Shown here piece by piece: positions 34,100 through 45,987 of a DNA stretch of 64,000 nt (positions are counted from its first letter, which is position 1; every line of letters starts with the position of its first letter). This stretch comes from Liolophura sinensis. Lineage: Eukaryota > Mollusca > Polyplacophora > Chitonida > Chitonidae. The position numbers were made by a program, and so were the translations under genes. The notes beneath the pieces are model-generated. The model did no database searches. It was not told where the DNA came from and was given only the letters and a program-made list of their open reading frames with translations. The stretch spans positions 10,128,163 through 10,192,162 of the forward strand of contig NC_088297.1 in NCBI RefSeq assembly GCF_032854445.1, written 5' to 3'.

Positions 34100-34780
34100 T
34101 CTCCTCGCTGTCCCTACTTTTATCCTATGGTTTCCTGGTTTCCTCCATGTTCATTCATTTCCTTTCAGCCTCTGTTCAGTTTCCTCCAGGCTTTGTTGAG
34201 TTTGTGTCTGGTTTTCTCCTGGATAGGTCATGATTTCCTCTATACTCCACCGGGTTTCCTTCTGTCTCCTCCTGCTTTCCTCCTTTCTCCATCAGGTTTC
34301 CTTCTGTCTCTTCCTGCTTTCCTCCTTTCTCCATCAGGTTTCCTTCTGTCTCTGCCTGCTTTCCACCTTTCTCCATCAGGTTTCATTCTGTCCCTGCATG
34401 CTTTCCTCCTTTTTCCATCAGGTTTCCTTCTGGTTCTGCCTGCTTTCCTCCTAGCTTTGTGTAACTTCCTCCTGACACATAAGTATTATGTCCTGCAAAA
34501 TATTTGCTATCTACGTTTCCTCCTGATCCTGTTTTCCTCTTGATCACCTGGTTTCCTCATGGTTTCTTCCTAACTGACTTCCTCCTGCCTTTTGATTTCC
34601 ACTGACTGTCTGGTTTCTTCTTGACTTGACTTCCTGCTGACAGATTTTATTCTAGCCGGCTGGTTTGCTCATGTTTGGTTCCCTCCTAACTGTCTGGTTT
34701 CCTCATGGTTTATTCCTGATCGAATTCCTCCTGATTGTCTGGTTTCCTCATGACCATGTGGTTTTCTACCAGGCTCTCCC
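34100..34780. repeat. Pyrimidine-rich array with 42-bp core
   Basis: The core 34,254-34,436 has four to five 42-base units of 'tttccttctgtctctgcctg' plus 'ctttcctcctttctccatcagg' type sequence. Flanks to 34,780 are worn repeats of 'tggtttcctcctga'. 42 is 14 codons, giving a 160-codon plus frame of hydrophobic 14-residue repeats that I reject as coding. Confidence 0.85.
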
Positions 34781-34859
34781 TACTTTCCTAAAGGCAGCCT
34801 ACTCCACCTGCTTTCCCCCACCCACACACCTAGCCAACATCATACAAGTCAAATAGTCT

Positions 34860-36311
34860 TGTACCAATTAAACCAATACATAAACAGATTGCCAAATAAA
34901 TCTCATTTAGAATCATAGTTTTTTGACAAATTTTTACAGTTTATTAATTTATTTATTATCCACAGATATCTTACATTAATGGCTGCCAGGCTTACAGGTA
35001 CCTAAAACTGGGAAGACATGCGCATGCTTTTAACCGTCTTGCACAGCTCCAGAACACTAAAGCCAAATGTCAAGCCAGTGATAAGTAGATAGGCTTTTTA
35101 TTTTTTATTTGTTTGGCTGTTTTTTCTTGGTTTGCTAGTGCATGGTCTCGAGTGTCACACCCTATACAACTTTGCCAGAGAGTGCAAATCGGAAATATTC
35201 TCTGGCATGTATGTGCATTTCAATCAAGGCATAAAGCCATTCTTATTTGATGCCTGAGGTTATGTTGATGTAAGAGTATTATAAGCGTGCTAAGTTGATG
35301 AGCGGCCATGGTACTTTGTATGCGCCTGAGTGTGTGGGCCACATATGGCCTAAGGTCGGTCAGACAGGCCGTTTACATGCACAGTGGTCATTAGATCAAC
35401 TGACCAGGAAATCGGGCTTTAGGAGAGCGGTCAAAGACTTGACCAGACAGCTCGACAGTACAGAAAACATTTCCTGTCTAAATGCAATTTTGCAAAGGAA
35501 GATAGATTGAGGAGACCGGTCCTGCTCGTGGTCCAGGGAGAAACGGGCAATTTCCTGGCACTGGTCAGAAACGCAAGTCCTCCCCTTAATCACATATATG
35601 AGACAGGCCCCATGTCTCGACCAGCCTTCCCAGAATTCCCCCGAGGACCCAGGCCCAAAAACTTTCACTCGCAAAAAGTACATCCTTTCCACGTTTCTGG
35701 ACGATGCCGAGTCAAAAGGCCACGCTCTTTACGAGTCCCCAAAGACTTCACGCAGTTTTGTCTCACTCGAGCCGCAGACAATGCGCAATTAGATTTCCAA
35801 TATAGATTGTTCGGATATATCCTGATTTCCATTGGTCAGTCTCGGACAGACTTGCGGTCACTTGTGAGGATTTGCGGACTGTGAAATGACCGGCGCACGG
35901 TGATCAGTACAGACAAAGTTAACTCTCATCATATGGGCTAATTCTCTCGTTAATACTTAAAACTCTGAAATAGGCCAGCTAGTCTAACACCTTTACAAGC
36001 ATAAACCTACCCTAATCCTAACGACTCAGACACCCTAAAGCAGGGGTGACAATAGCGTTTAGGTCAAGGACAACTGGACGAACACTAAAAAGGAAATATA
36101 CCTGATTGGACGAACACTAAAAAGGAAATATAAGTGATTAGTTTTGTGGTAAATAAAATCCATTAAAATCCATAAAAGCTAATTTTAAAAAAATCCATAA
36201 AAAACATACTCACTAATTTCATGCTGACTTTATTAGAGATAGGTACACGAAGGTGTACTGTAAGCTAAAATTTTTTTTTTTTTTGAAAAGTCAATAAAAG
36301 ATAGGTGATAA
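34860..36311. other. Low-copy DNA; CpG-containing block 35,290-35,900
   Basis: The block 35,290-35,900 has frequent CpG and many TGGTCA/TGACCA words. Open frames (plus 35,295-35,510 and 35,507-35,884; minus 35,396-35,692) are not recognisable. 36,071-36,140 contains a 33-base direct duplication with 'gaacactaaaaaggaaatat'. The rest is AT-rich. Confidence 0.4.
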
Positions 36312-37344
36312 TTAAAGTGAACATAAAGTCTGCCACTATATATACATAGAAAAAATGATATAGGACACAGTTATACTGGAAAAATATGTAAAAAATTCTA
36401 CAAATTTTGAAAGCCCAGAAGATGAAGTTCAGCACTGAGGATATGGCACTGGTGGACAATTCACTCAGACTAGCCATGTTGTAGAAGCCCTTATGAACTT
36501 GGCCAATCACCAGCTCTGAAAGCGTCACGTGATAAGTGGTTGTCACATCAAAAAACCTATTTGCTCTCGATTATCAGTGTGGTTTCTTATAGTGGATAGA
36601 CAGATATCAGTGCAATAAATCAGATTTTGTGGCTAATTTAAGTGTTAATCTGATGCATTTTGAACCACACATTTTTGAGCAGTGGACTTGGAATGGCTAC
36701 CCCTGTCACACTGCAGACATGTTGGGCAGGAAACTGCAGTAACTTGTCAGGGTGAGCTGGCAAGAAAACTGCCTCGGGAGAGTTATTGCTCGAAGAAAAA
36801 TATTTTGACTTCATATTATTTATCCTTAGCAAAGTCAGATTTACTACAAAAATATCTTCCCAAAATCTGACGAATCTGTTATCAGTCAGAAGGTCGTGCT
36901 ATGTTCGGTAAATTCCCTGATGTCGGTACAGCCAGCTTGGCCTAATGCTCACATCCATGCAGGACGAGGATGAGCAAGAATGCTAAAGTACGCCGCTTGT
37001 GTCCATAAACATCATCCTTACCGAGCACCAAACTAAAACAAATATCAACCCTTTGAACACAGAACAGAGCTGATACTCTTTCTCTGGGTATCAGGCATTT
37101 TGTTTGTATTTTTCATTGTCACATTTTTTAATACCAATGGTACGGGAGAGCTCCTATTTTTTGTGACGTCACTCTATAACATGGCAAAATGGCGTCACGA
37201 AGAAAGTTGCTGGGTACTGATGATTGTTTGCTATTTAATTTGTTGATAAGCGGTGTAGAATTTTTAAAATATTTTTAGAACATGTTTGGAGTACTACTTT
37301 ATGAATTAATTCATATTTAGTGGCTGACTTTATGTTCACTTTAA
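36312..37344. mobile_element. Candidate non-autonomous DNA transposon with 27-bp inverted ends
   Basis: The left end 36,312-36,338 begins 'ttaaagtgaacataaagtc'. The right end 37,318-37,344 is its reverse complement with one mismatch in 27. Similarity continues inward less perfectly: 'gtaaaaaattctacaaat' on the left against 'taaaaattctacac' read from the right. Both ends carry TTAA at the outer edge, which could be a TTAA target duplication as used by piggyBac-type elements, although the inner ends do not look like known piggyBac termini. The 1-kb interior has no transposase frame; the longest open frame is 93 codons (minus 36,265-36,546) and crosses the left end. Confidence 0.6.
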
Positions 37345-37852
37345 ACATTACCTTACGTGCTGAAACATCTTTCAGTAGAACAATCATCCTTGTATCTTCT
37401 AAACAAACTTTCAAATACTTTTCAAACTAAGGGAACTCTCAGAATCAGGAATAATGAGTACCTCTGTCAATAAACACATATATCTATCATCAGTCGCCAT
37501 CATAAACACACCTACCATTACACATGTATATCTTTCACCATATACACGAGCAGGTTTTGAATTTCTACATATACTTTAAGACCCACCATTCTACTGAGAT
37601 ATACAATAATACAAAAAATATTAACATCTTATTTAATCTTATCTTATGTTTCTTATTTTGAATAACTATACTTTGAACACTCATCTTCTTGTAATAGCCT
37701 TAAATTAAAATTACATGTCTTTTCAGGCATGAGAGTATTTTAGAAAACATCTGATAATTGGCTGAGGATGAAGCCGCTGCGCATGCAGGTTTAGAATAAG
37801 TTAAGGACAAAGCTATGCAACACAAAGTACACATGTAACCATGGCTTCATTA
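37345..37852. other. Family F copy and AT-rich DNA
   Basis: 37,345-37,470 carries family F words ('acgtgctgaaacatctttc', 'aactctcagaatcagga'). The rest has no supported feature. Confidence 0.5.
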
Positions 37853-37933
37853 TTACACAATTACACCATTACATCATTACTCCATTACACCATTACTCCA
37901 TTACATCATTACAACATTACATCATTACATCAT
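37853..37933. repeat. Short ATTACA-type array
   Basis: Repeats of 'cattacatcattac' and 'cattactccattac', about eight bases per sub-unit. Confidence 0.9.
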
Positions 37934-37968
37934 ATGAGAATGTCATAAAACCTTCAAATCAACAGTTC

Positions 37969-38122
37969 GGCCGTAAGGGGAAGGTCTGTGAGCAACCTGC
38001 GGATGGTCGTGGGTTTCCCCCGGGCTTTGCCAGGTTTCCTTCCACCATAATGCTGGCCGCCGTTGTAAAAGTGACATATTCTTGAGTACAACGCAAAACA
38101 CCAATCAAATAAATAAATAAAG
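37969..38122 (+). repeat. SINE A, 5'-truncated
   Basis: Contains 'caacctgcggatggtcgtg', 'ccataatgctggccgccgt' and a tail of 'caaataaataaataaa'. Confidence 0.92.
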
Positions 38123-38916
38123 TAATTCAAACCAACTGCACTAAAATACGATTTAATAAACTTTTATTACTTGGCAGACCTAGTTTTGTCTGTCAAACCA
38201 CACATAACATGCTCATCTAACTTTCAGAATTCAATAAACTTCAAATTTTTAATTTTCACTCCCTTCCCATTCTTAGATTCCATATTAACTTCAAATTTTA
38301 AAATTCCATATTTTTCCAATATTTTTGATGTTCAAAAACTTCAAATTTTTAGAATTCCATCAACTGAAATTCCTGACTGTTTAGCCACATGGGTATGTAA
38401 CGTCTGTCCACTTCTTTATCCCATCGGCACATCTTTTATTTAGAGAGTTACGTCATAAAAAAATCCTGTTTGCAGTTGTCTACAAAACTGGAAAAAATAA
38501 AATTTACAATTTTCAGCACCACAATGACCTCATCACAGATGTTGGGTATATCCCATGTGTGTACTAGTTAAATGTTCAACTCCGTCTAGTTTTCTTTTTT
38601 TTTTTTTTTTTGTTTTTTAATTGGTTGAGTACACAAATAAGGGTTAGTAAAATCCGATTGGGTGTCCAGCTACCCACACGACCAGGGGCCATTGGCCTAT
38701 ATCATAAAATATAAATTTCAATTGCCTTAAATTTTTATAAATAAAAAGTTATATACACAGAAATTTCTCGATATACCATTTTTAAAATATGCTGGTTTTC
38801 AAGTTTTAAGTGTGTTGTTTTTTTCTTATCTGATTTTAAACATGTCCAAACATTTATGTTTCGTTTTTGACGTTCTCACCACCATCTTGAAAACCTCAAC
38901 CACCTCTTGTTTTCAC
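38123..38916. other. AT-rich DNA with degenerate 'cttcaaattttt' repeats
   Basis: 38,225-38,365 has three or four spaced copies of 'cttcaaatttttagaattcc'-like sequence; the 90-codon plus frame at 38,171-38,443 runs through it. No gene supported. Confidence 0.5.
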
Positions 38917-38990
38917 CGTGTTCTCGCCATGATATGGCTGAAATATTGCCGATGTGGCGTTAAGCCATAATCATTCATTCATTCATTCCT
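38917..38990 (+). repeat. SINE family D 3' end
   Basis: 'tgatatggctgaaatattgc' followed by 'gttaagccataatcattc' and an (ATTC)n tail. It is the inverted counterpart of 4,235-4,312. Confidence 0.75.
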
Positions 38991-39378
38991 AAAGGACCGG
39001 AGTGTTCAAAAAGGTCAAATAGCAGGCTGCAGGCAGCTGTCTACTGCCGTCCCGTAGCCGCACACTTTGAATATTCTTAGTATTTAAAACAACAGTAATT
39101 GTGGCATAATTACTATCAATTTAACTGCCTACTTTAGAACTCTGACCTCCTTCTCCAATTCTAAATGAAAGCCCTGCAGGACCCAAAAGCTTCACAAGGT
39201 CAATTCGAACAGGGAACGAAAACAATTTCTGAACATGTTACTTATAGTGTTATAGATCATTCTGAAAAAGCTTAGATGATTTATTGATGTGAAATCTTTG
39301 TTCAACTTGAGGCGACTACTTAAAAGGGTATACGAAAATTAATTACTATATGCATAGATATATAATAACAAAATATTA
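38991..39378. other. Low-copy DNA
   Basis: No feature seen. Confidence 0.5.
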
Positions 39379-39391
39379 CTACTGTACCGAG

Positions 39392-39666
39392 GGGCATCCA
39401 TTGCTCTGTTGGTTTGCGCGCTAGCGCAGCGTAATGACCCAGGAGTCTCTCACCAATGTGGTCCCTGTGAGTTCAAGTCCAGCTCATGCTGGCTTCCTCT
39501 TTCGCCATATGTGGGAAGGTCTGTCAGAAAGACACCTTGCAGATGGTCGTGGGTTTCCCCCGGGCTCTGCACAGTTTCCACCCATCATAATGCTGACCAC
39601 CATCATATAAGTGAAATTTTCTTGAGTACGGTGTAAAACACCAATCAAATAAATAAATAAATAAAT
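39392..39666 (+). repeat. Full-length SINE A with target duplication
   Basis: The plus-oriented order is head 'ttgctctgttggtttgcgcg', B-box side 'gtgagttcaagtccagctc', 'gtgggaaggtctgtcagaa', 'tgcagatggtcgtgggttt', 'cataatgctgaccaccatc', then the 'aaaacaccaatcaaataaat' tail. The flanks 'ctactgtaccgag' (39,379-39,391) and 'ctactgtactgag' (39,667-39,679) form a 13-base duplication with one mismatch. Confidence 0.94.
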
Positions 39667-39679
39667 CTACTGTACTGAG

Positions 39680-40099
39680 TTAAGCACGCAACATAATTTA
39701 AACAAGGATTTTTTTAACCCAAGGATTTTTTTAACCCTAGCATTTTTATGACCCCTGTACTCTGCATCAGTGAGTTTACTGTTTTATGGAAACTTATTTA
39801 AAACTCATCTATCCTACTGTAAAAGACCATACTTAAATATTGTTTGATACTTAAACAATGAAAGCAATTGGTTAAGGCTTTTTTTCTTTAATGATATATT
39901 TGAATAATTTAAATTATTTAGAGATGATATTTAAGGACACAATCCACCCAAAGACCACAAACGAGTCTCAAGTTTTGTCTGACACAGATTACTTCATAAA
40001 AAACAAACTGAGTGCAAAAAAAAAAATAAAAATAAATAAAATAAATTACACAATACAATCATGATTGTAGAGAAACTTAGTCTTCCTAGCATATTATTC
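39680..40099. other. AT-rich low-copy DNA
   Basis: A 16-base direct repeat 'aaggatttttttaaccc' lies at 39,706-39,740. Nothing else seen. Confidence 0.5.
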
Positions 40100-40259
40100 C
40101 TGTCCAGCCATACGTGGATAGGGTTGTCAGCAACCTGCGGATAGTCGTGGGTTTCCACCGGGCCCTGTTGGGTTTCCCCCCACAATAATGCTGCCCTTCA
40201 TCGTATAAGTGAAATATTTTTTAGTACAACGTAAATCACCAACCAAATTGATAAACAAA
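40100..40259 (+). repeat. SINE A, 5'-truncated and diverged
   Basis: Contains 'cagcaacctgcggatagtc', 'cacaataatgctgcccttc' and a worn tail 'caccaaccaaattgataa'. Confidence 0.88.
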
Positions 40260-41237
40260 TCCATTGCCTATCATTATCAATCAAAATGTATTGAAATGAC
40301 AGTAAACTCTTTACAAAACAGCTTCTAATCCACATATAATATGTAAAGTCTGCCAAACTAGGAAAAAGAATTTTTTAAAATTTGATTTGTGTTTAATTTA
40401 CACAGTACTCCAATATATTTAATTATTTAGTATTATTTTAATAATAAATATTATTATTATTATTTTATTATTATTATTTTAATAATAATATTATTTTAAT
40501 TAATTATTATTTAAATACATTATGGCTAAAGGTTATAAAAATGAAAAACTACATGTATCAGTTTTCTAGTAGAACATTGTACATCTTTATGCTCACCAAA
40601 CCCAAAAAATAAGTTTTTATTACTGTGGGCCATGCACATATATGTAGGCTGTAGAATCAATCTTTGTTGGCTGAAAATGGTGTAACATGTTAATGTATTG
40701 TAGAAGGTATCAAAATGAACAGGCATTTATTGGTAATACAAAACATTTATTTTGCAAGCTTAATGATCTACAGCTGAAATCTACCCCCCAAAAAAAAGAA
40801 CGCATTTGTATTTTTTTCAGCTGGTTACCACAGAACATTACATCAGTAAAATGTACCAAAGCTCATAGAAAACTTAAAGGTAATATATATATATATGTAC
40901 TTATATTAGATGTAACTGGCTTGGATGATATTAATTATTGTAACAACACATTGTAATGACTTCTGACATGCAGTTTGCACTGACGGTCAGCTCACAGGCT
41001 GAGTGCAGAAGGACCGAGTACATACAAGGGGAGACAACCTGAGAATTGATTGGCAAACTAAAACACTCATTCTGGACAGCTAATGCCTCAAGATAACAAA
41101 ATATGATAACAGACTACACTGTACTCTACAATTCAACATAAAACAGTGCAAAAAGATGCTGAAATATTTATTTTGGTGTAGACTTAAATCTATCCAGAGA
41201 GATATGCAATCTTATTGTACAACAAAATATCTTTCTA
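40260..41237. other. AT-rich low-copy DNA
   Basis: A TTA/ATT-rich simple-sequence stretch lies at 40,415-40,520. The plus frame 40,687-40,956 is open for 89 codons but shows no splice context or known domain. Confidence 0.45.
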
Positions 41238-41248
41238 AGATCAAAAGA

Positions 41249-41549
41249 GTGAGTGAATGAGTGCTTGGGGTTTAACATCGAACTTAAACAAGTTTTCATT
41301 TATATGACGACGAAGGAATCCTTAGAGTGCATGTAATGTGCCTCCTTGTTGCAGGATGGATTTCCACCATTCTTTTATCTATTGCTGCTTCACTGAGACG
41401 ACTTACCGAAGGTACAGGTCAACCAGTCGTTGTACTATTCCCTTAATGCTTAACGCCAAGCGAGGAACTTACAGCTTCCTCTTTTAAAAACCATGGATGG
41501 ACCCGCCTCTGAAGCCGATACTCTACAAAGTGAGCTATAGGGGCTGGTT
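41249..41549 (-). repeat. SINE C with target duplication
   Basis: It shares with 21,004-21,350 the blocks 'gagtgcttggggtttaaca', 'ccttagagtgcatgtaatg' and 'aggtcaaccagtcgttgta'. Flanks 'agatcaaaaga' (41,238-41,248) and 'agaccaaaaga' (41,550-41,560) form an 11-base duplication with one mismatch. Confidence 0.9.
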
Positions 41550-41560
41550 AGACCAAAAGA

Positions 41561-42036
41561 ACAACTCTTAGAATTCTGCAAAATGAGTAGTTTGGTCATG
41601 GATGAAATTTTTATAGGTCAAATATGTCAGACTGGTTTACGCAGACAACATGGCGTGAGGTGGATCAAACTGCCCAAGTGGTCAGACAAAAATTACTGAC
41701 CAGAGCAATCGCTATGGGTGACCTGTGACCTCAAAATTTCCCAAACTTACCGCCAAGACTTTCGGTAACTATTATTCACACAAAGAAAGTGCTCCATTCG
41801 ATTTGATTGTTTTTAAACACTACAGTCAAGAATAAGACCAATAAAGTTCTTAGAGTATAGGTATATAACAATATTAAAGTACAACATAAATTCCCCCCCC
41901 CCCCAAAAAAAGAAGCTTTGGCATATTTATATATAAAACTATTTCCTATGTCTCATTTCCTGTCTTATTTAGCTCAATCAAATGTCGTGTGTTTCAGATG
42001 ATCTGTACCTTTTCAAATAATACAGCGATATAATTT
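41561..42036. other. Low-copy DNA
   Basis: 41,620-41,780 is GC-richer with TGGTCA/TGACCA words. No gene supported. Confidence 0.45.
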
Positions 42037-43140
42037 GCATGTGTACAGTGAGGGTTTACATGTGTACAGTGAGGGTTTCCTCGGTGACCATGTTTACACG
42101 CCTACAGTCAGGGTGCCTCAGCGATCAAGTTTACATGTGTACAGGGAGGGTTTCCTTGGTGACCATGTTTACACGCCTACAGTCAGGGTGCCTCAGCCAT
42201 CAAGTTTACATGCGTACAGTGAGGGTTTCCTCAGCCATCAAGTTTACATGTGTACAAGGAGGGTTAACTCAGCCATCAAGTTTACATGTGTACAGTTAGG
42301 GTTTCCTTGGTGACCATGTTTACACGCCTACAGTCAGGGTGCCTCAGCGATCAAGTTTACATGTGGATAGGGAGGGTTTCCTCAGCCATCAAGTTTACAT
42401 GCGTACAGTGAGGGTTTCCTCAGCCATCAAGTTTACATGTGTACAGTGAGGGTTTCCTCGGTGACCATGTTTACACGCCTACAGTCAGGGTGCCTCAGCG
42501 ATCAAGTTTACATGTGTATAGGGAGGCTTTCCTCAGCCATCAAGTTTACATGCGTACAGTGAGGGTATCCTCAGCCATCAAGTTTACATGTGTACAAGGA
42601 GGGTTAACTCAGTCATCAAGTTTACATGTGTACAGTGAGGGTTTCCTTGGTGACCATGTTTACACGCCTACAGTCAGGGTGCCTCAGCCATCAAGTTTAC
42701 ATGCGTACAGTGAGGGTTTCCTCAGCCATCAAGTTTACATGTGTACAAGGAGGGTTTCCTCAGCCATCAAGTTTAAATGCATACAGTGAGGGTTTCCTGA
42801 GCGATCAAGTTTACATGTGTATAGGGAGGGTTTCCTCAGCCATCAAGTTTACATGCGTACAGTGAGGGTATCCTCAGCCATCAAGTTTACATGTGTACAG
42901 GGAGGGTTTCCTCAGCCATCAAGTTTACATGCGTACAGTAAGGGTTTCCTCAGCCATCAAGTTTACATGTGTACAGGGAGTGTTTCCTCAGCCATCAAGT
43001 TTACATGCGTACAGTGAGGGTTTCCTCAGCCAGCAAGTTTACATGCGTACAGAGAGGGTTTCCCCAGCTATCAAGTTTATGTGCGTACAAAGACCGTCTC
43101 CTCGGGTATCAAGTTTATATGTGTGCAGACAGGAATGTAT
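42037..43140. repeat. 38-bp tandem array, about 29 units
   Basis: The unit is 'gtttacatgtgtacagtgag' plus 'ggtttcctcagccatcaa'. Subtypes with 'ttggtgaccat' or 'cacgcctacagtcagggtg' recur in blocks near 42,085, 42,150, 42,310, 42,460 and 42,645, showing a higher-order pattern. Frames on the plus strand are by-products. Confidence 0.95.
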
Positions 43141-43204
43141 CCTCAGATACCAAATTCACATATATACAGAGAGATATTCCCTCAAATATCAAGAGTAACT
43201 GAAC

Positions 43205-44606
43205 AGGGATGAGTGTTTCCTCAAATATCCAGTTTACACCTGTATATGCAGATACGAGGGTATCCCTATATCCAGTTTACACCTGTACATGCAGATAGGA
43301 GGGTTTCCCTATATCCAGTTTACACCTGCACATGCAGATAGGAGAGTTTCCTGCTATGCAGCTTACACTTGTATATGCAGGTTGGCAGGTTTCCCTGTAT
43401 CCAGTTTACACATGTACATGCAGATAGGAGGGTTTCCCTATATCCAGTTTACACGTGCACATGCAGGTAGCAGGGTTTCCTATATCCAGTTTACACGTGC
43501 ACATGCAGACAGTAGGGTTTCCTATATCAAGTTTACACCTGTAAATGCAGATAGGAGGGTTTCCTATATTCAGTTTCCTATATGTACATGCAGATAGGAG
43601 GGTTTCCTATATTCAGTTTCCTATTTGTACATGCACATAGGAGGGTTTCCTGCTATCCAGTTTACACTTGTACATGCAGATAGGAGGGTTTCCCTACATC
43701 AAGTTAACACCTGTGCATGCACATAGGAGGGTTCCCCATATCCAGTTTACACCTACACATACAGATAAGAGGGTTTCCTTATATCCAGTTAACACCTGCA
43801 CATGCAGATAGAAGGTTTTCCATATGTTTGGTTTCCTTTACACCTCCGCATGCAGATAGGAGGGTTTCCCTATATCCAGTTTACACTTGTATATGCATTT
43901 ACGAGGGTTTTCCCTATATTCAGTTTACACATGTACATGCAAATAGGAGGGTTCCCTATATCCAGTTTACACCTGTACATGCAAATAGGAGGGTTCCCTA
44001 TATCCAGTTTACACCTGTACATGCATATAGAAGGGTTTTCCATATGTTCGGTTTCCTATCCGTACATGCAAAAAGAAGGGTTCCCTATATCCAGTTTAGA
44101 CCTCGACATGCTGAAAGGAGGGTTTCCCTATATCCAGTTTACACCAGCACATGCAGATAGGAGGGTTTCCCTATATCCAGTTTACACCTGCACATGCAGA
44201 TAGGAGGGTTTCCCTATATCCAGTTTACACTTGTATATGCATTTAGGAGGGTTTTCCCTATATTCAGTTTACACATGTACATGCAAATTGTTAGGTTCCC
44301 TAGATCCAGTTTACACCTGCACATACAGATAAGAGGGTTTCCCTATATCCAGTTTACACCTGGACGTGCAGATACGAGGGTTTCCCTATATCCAGTTTAC
44401 ACCTGTACATGCAGATAGGAGGGCTTCCCTACATCCAGTTTACAACTGTACATGCAGATACGAGGGTTTCCCTGTATCCAGTTTACATGTGTACATGCAG
44501 ATACAAGGGTTTCCCTGTATCTAGTTTACACGTGTACATGCAGATACAAGGGTTTCCCTGTATCCAGTTTACACATGTACATGCAGATACGAGGGTTTCC
44601 CTAAAT
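43205..44606. repeat. 43-bp tandem array, about 33 units
   Basis: The unit is 'tttacacctgtacatgcaga' plus 'taggagggtttccctatatccag', with 42- and 44-base variants. It shares the 'gtttaca..tgtaca' and 'gagggtttcc' words with the 38-bp array immediately to its left, separated by a transitional zone (43,080-43,205). Confidence 0.95.
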
Positions 44607-44690
44607 TAGGATAATATCCACAGTGTACAAAAGAACAAAATTCTGTTTAAGAGAAAAACAAGGAAAACAACTAAATGTATATTAACTTAC

Positions 44691-44783
44691 CTTCACCATC
44701 ACATCTTTTTTGTTTGCCTGACAAAACTGAAACAGCTGTCTATTTCTTCATCTTCTACATCTGCAGAACGTCCAAAACTATTT
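44691..44783 (-). CDS. Exon candidate with strong splice sites; frame broken at a T run
   Basis: On the minus strand the acceptor is 'tctatttttgcgcag' (AG at 44,785-44,784) and the donor is GAAG|GTAAGTT (GT at 44,690-44,689), both close to consensus. The 93-base segment has a frame reading 'NSFGRSADVEDEEIDSCFSF' and on for 27 codons, then a TGA 11 bases before the donor. Just before the stop is an A6 run (T6 on the plus strand at about 44,706-44,711); with one base fewer the frame would stay open to the donor. So this is either an exon with a homopolymer error or indel, a decayed exon, or a non-coding exon. It lies between two minisatellite arrays. No protein family was recognised. Confidence 0.4.
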
Positions 44784-44984
44784 CTGCGCAAAAATAGAAT
44801 AAGGAAAAAGACATTAAATTCATTGTTATTGTAAATATAGAATCAACTTATATTTCTACTGAAGAGTAGAAGCAGCCTAAAGTCTGCATAAAGTGTACTA
44901 TGTCATATATAGCCACTGTAATGACAATGTATAAGCTCCACTTAACAAACAGGAAAAAGACAGCTGATGTTAGAGATTTCAAAG
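44784..44984. other. AT-rich low-copy DNA
   Basis: No feature seen beyond the splice-acceptor context of the neighbouring exon candidate. Confidence 0.5.
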
Positions 44985-45275
44985 GGCCAATGAATGTTCA
45001 CCCTGTGAAAAAGGTCATGTTTATGGATGTACACCCTGTCAAAAGGCCACTGAATGTCTACCGATGTGCATAAAAAAAATCCACTGAATAACTTATGAAA
45101 ATGCCATTGGATGTCCAATGTGTACCCTGTGAAAATGTCCACAGATGTCAAGATGTGAGAAGACCACTGGAGATGTACTGATGTGTACCCTATGAAGAGG
45201 GTCACTGGTTGTCTACGAATGTGTAGTCTGTGAAATAGTCCACTGAATGTTCCTTGATGGGTACAACCTGATTCT
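44985..45275. repeat. Degenerate tandem array around 'gtaccctgtgaaaa'
   Basis: About seven worn units of roughly 40 bases contain variants of 'gtgtaccctgtgaaaatgtc' and 'ccactgaatgtc'. It grades into the next array. Confidence 0.75.
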
Positions 45276-45790
45276 GCATGTGTATTAACTGCAAAGGTTT
45301 CTTGATACACATGTACCAATTGGAAGGCTTCGTGTGTACCATCTGGTAGGGTTTCTTGGCCAGTACCATTTGGAAAGGTTCCTTGGTGTGTATCATTATG
45401 AAAGCTTCATTCGTGTGCACCATCTGGTTATGGTTCCATCTCATGTACCATTTCAAAAGGTTTATTGGCGTGTTCCACCTGGTCTGGTTCCTTAACATGC
45501 ACCATTTGGGAAGCTTCATTGACGTGTACTATTTGGAAAGCTTCATTGGTGTGTACCATTTTGTAGGGTTCCTTGGTGTGTACTATTTGGAAAGCTTCTT
45601 TGGTGTGTACCATCTGGAAGGGTTCCTTGGCGTGTACTATTTAGAAAGCTTCCCTGGTGTGTACCATCTGGAAGGGTTCCTTGGCGTGTACTATTTAGAA
45701 AGCTTCCCTGGTGTGTACCATCTGGAAGGGTTCCTTGGCGTGTCCCATTTAATAACGTTTCTTTATTCCCTTTGGAAAAGTTTCTGATGT
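45276..45790. repeat. 27/54-bp tandem array
   Basis: Units of about 27 bases, 'accatctggaagggttcctt' plus 'ggcgtgt', alternate with 'actatttagaaagcttccct' type units to form 54-base pairs that are most regular at 45,540-45,740. Confidence 0.9.
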
Positions 45791-45987
45791 TTGAAAATAT
45801 TTCTTGATAGGCTCCATTGTGAAAGGTTCCTTGACCTGTGCTAGTTGAAACAGTTCGCTGATGTGTATCGTATGGAAAGGTTCCTTGAAATCTATCATTT
45901 GACAGGAATGCTGGATGTATATCATACATGTATGTACATTACACACATATCATTTTATAAGTATCCTAAAAAACTTTGTGTCCCAGG
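45791..45987. other. Worn right edge of the 27/54-bp array
   Basis: 45,791-45,905 still shows 'ggaaaggttccttgaa' words; the remainder is AT-rich. Confidence 0.5.

Noticed and set aside
34061-34543. 160-codon hydrophobic plus frame as a membrane protein
   Set aside because: The hydrophobic 14-residue repeat is dictated by a pyrimidine-rich 42-bp array.
34832-34882. Possible SINE A tail ('catacaagtcaaatagtcttg')
   Set aside because: Similarity is too short and worn to separate from chance.
39409-39636. 75-codon frame in SINE A, recurring in other copies
   Set aside because: The same frame appears wherever SINE A is intact, because the element happens to be open there; it is a non-coding RNA polymerase III element.
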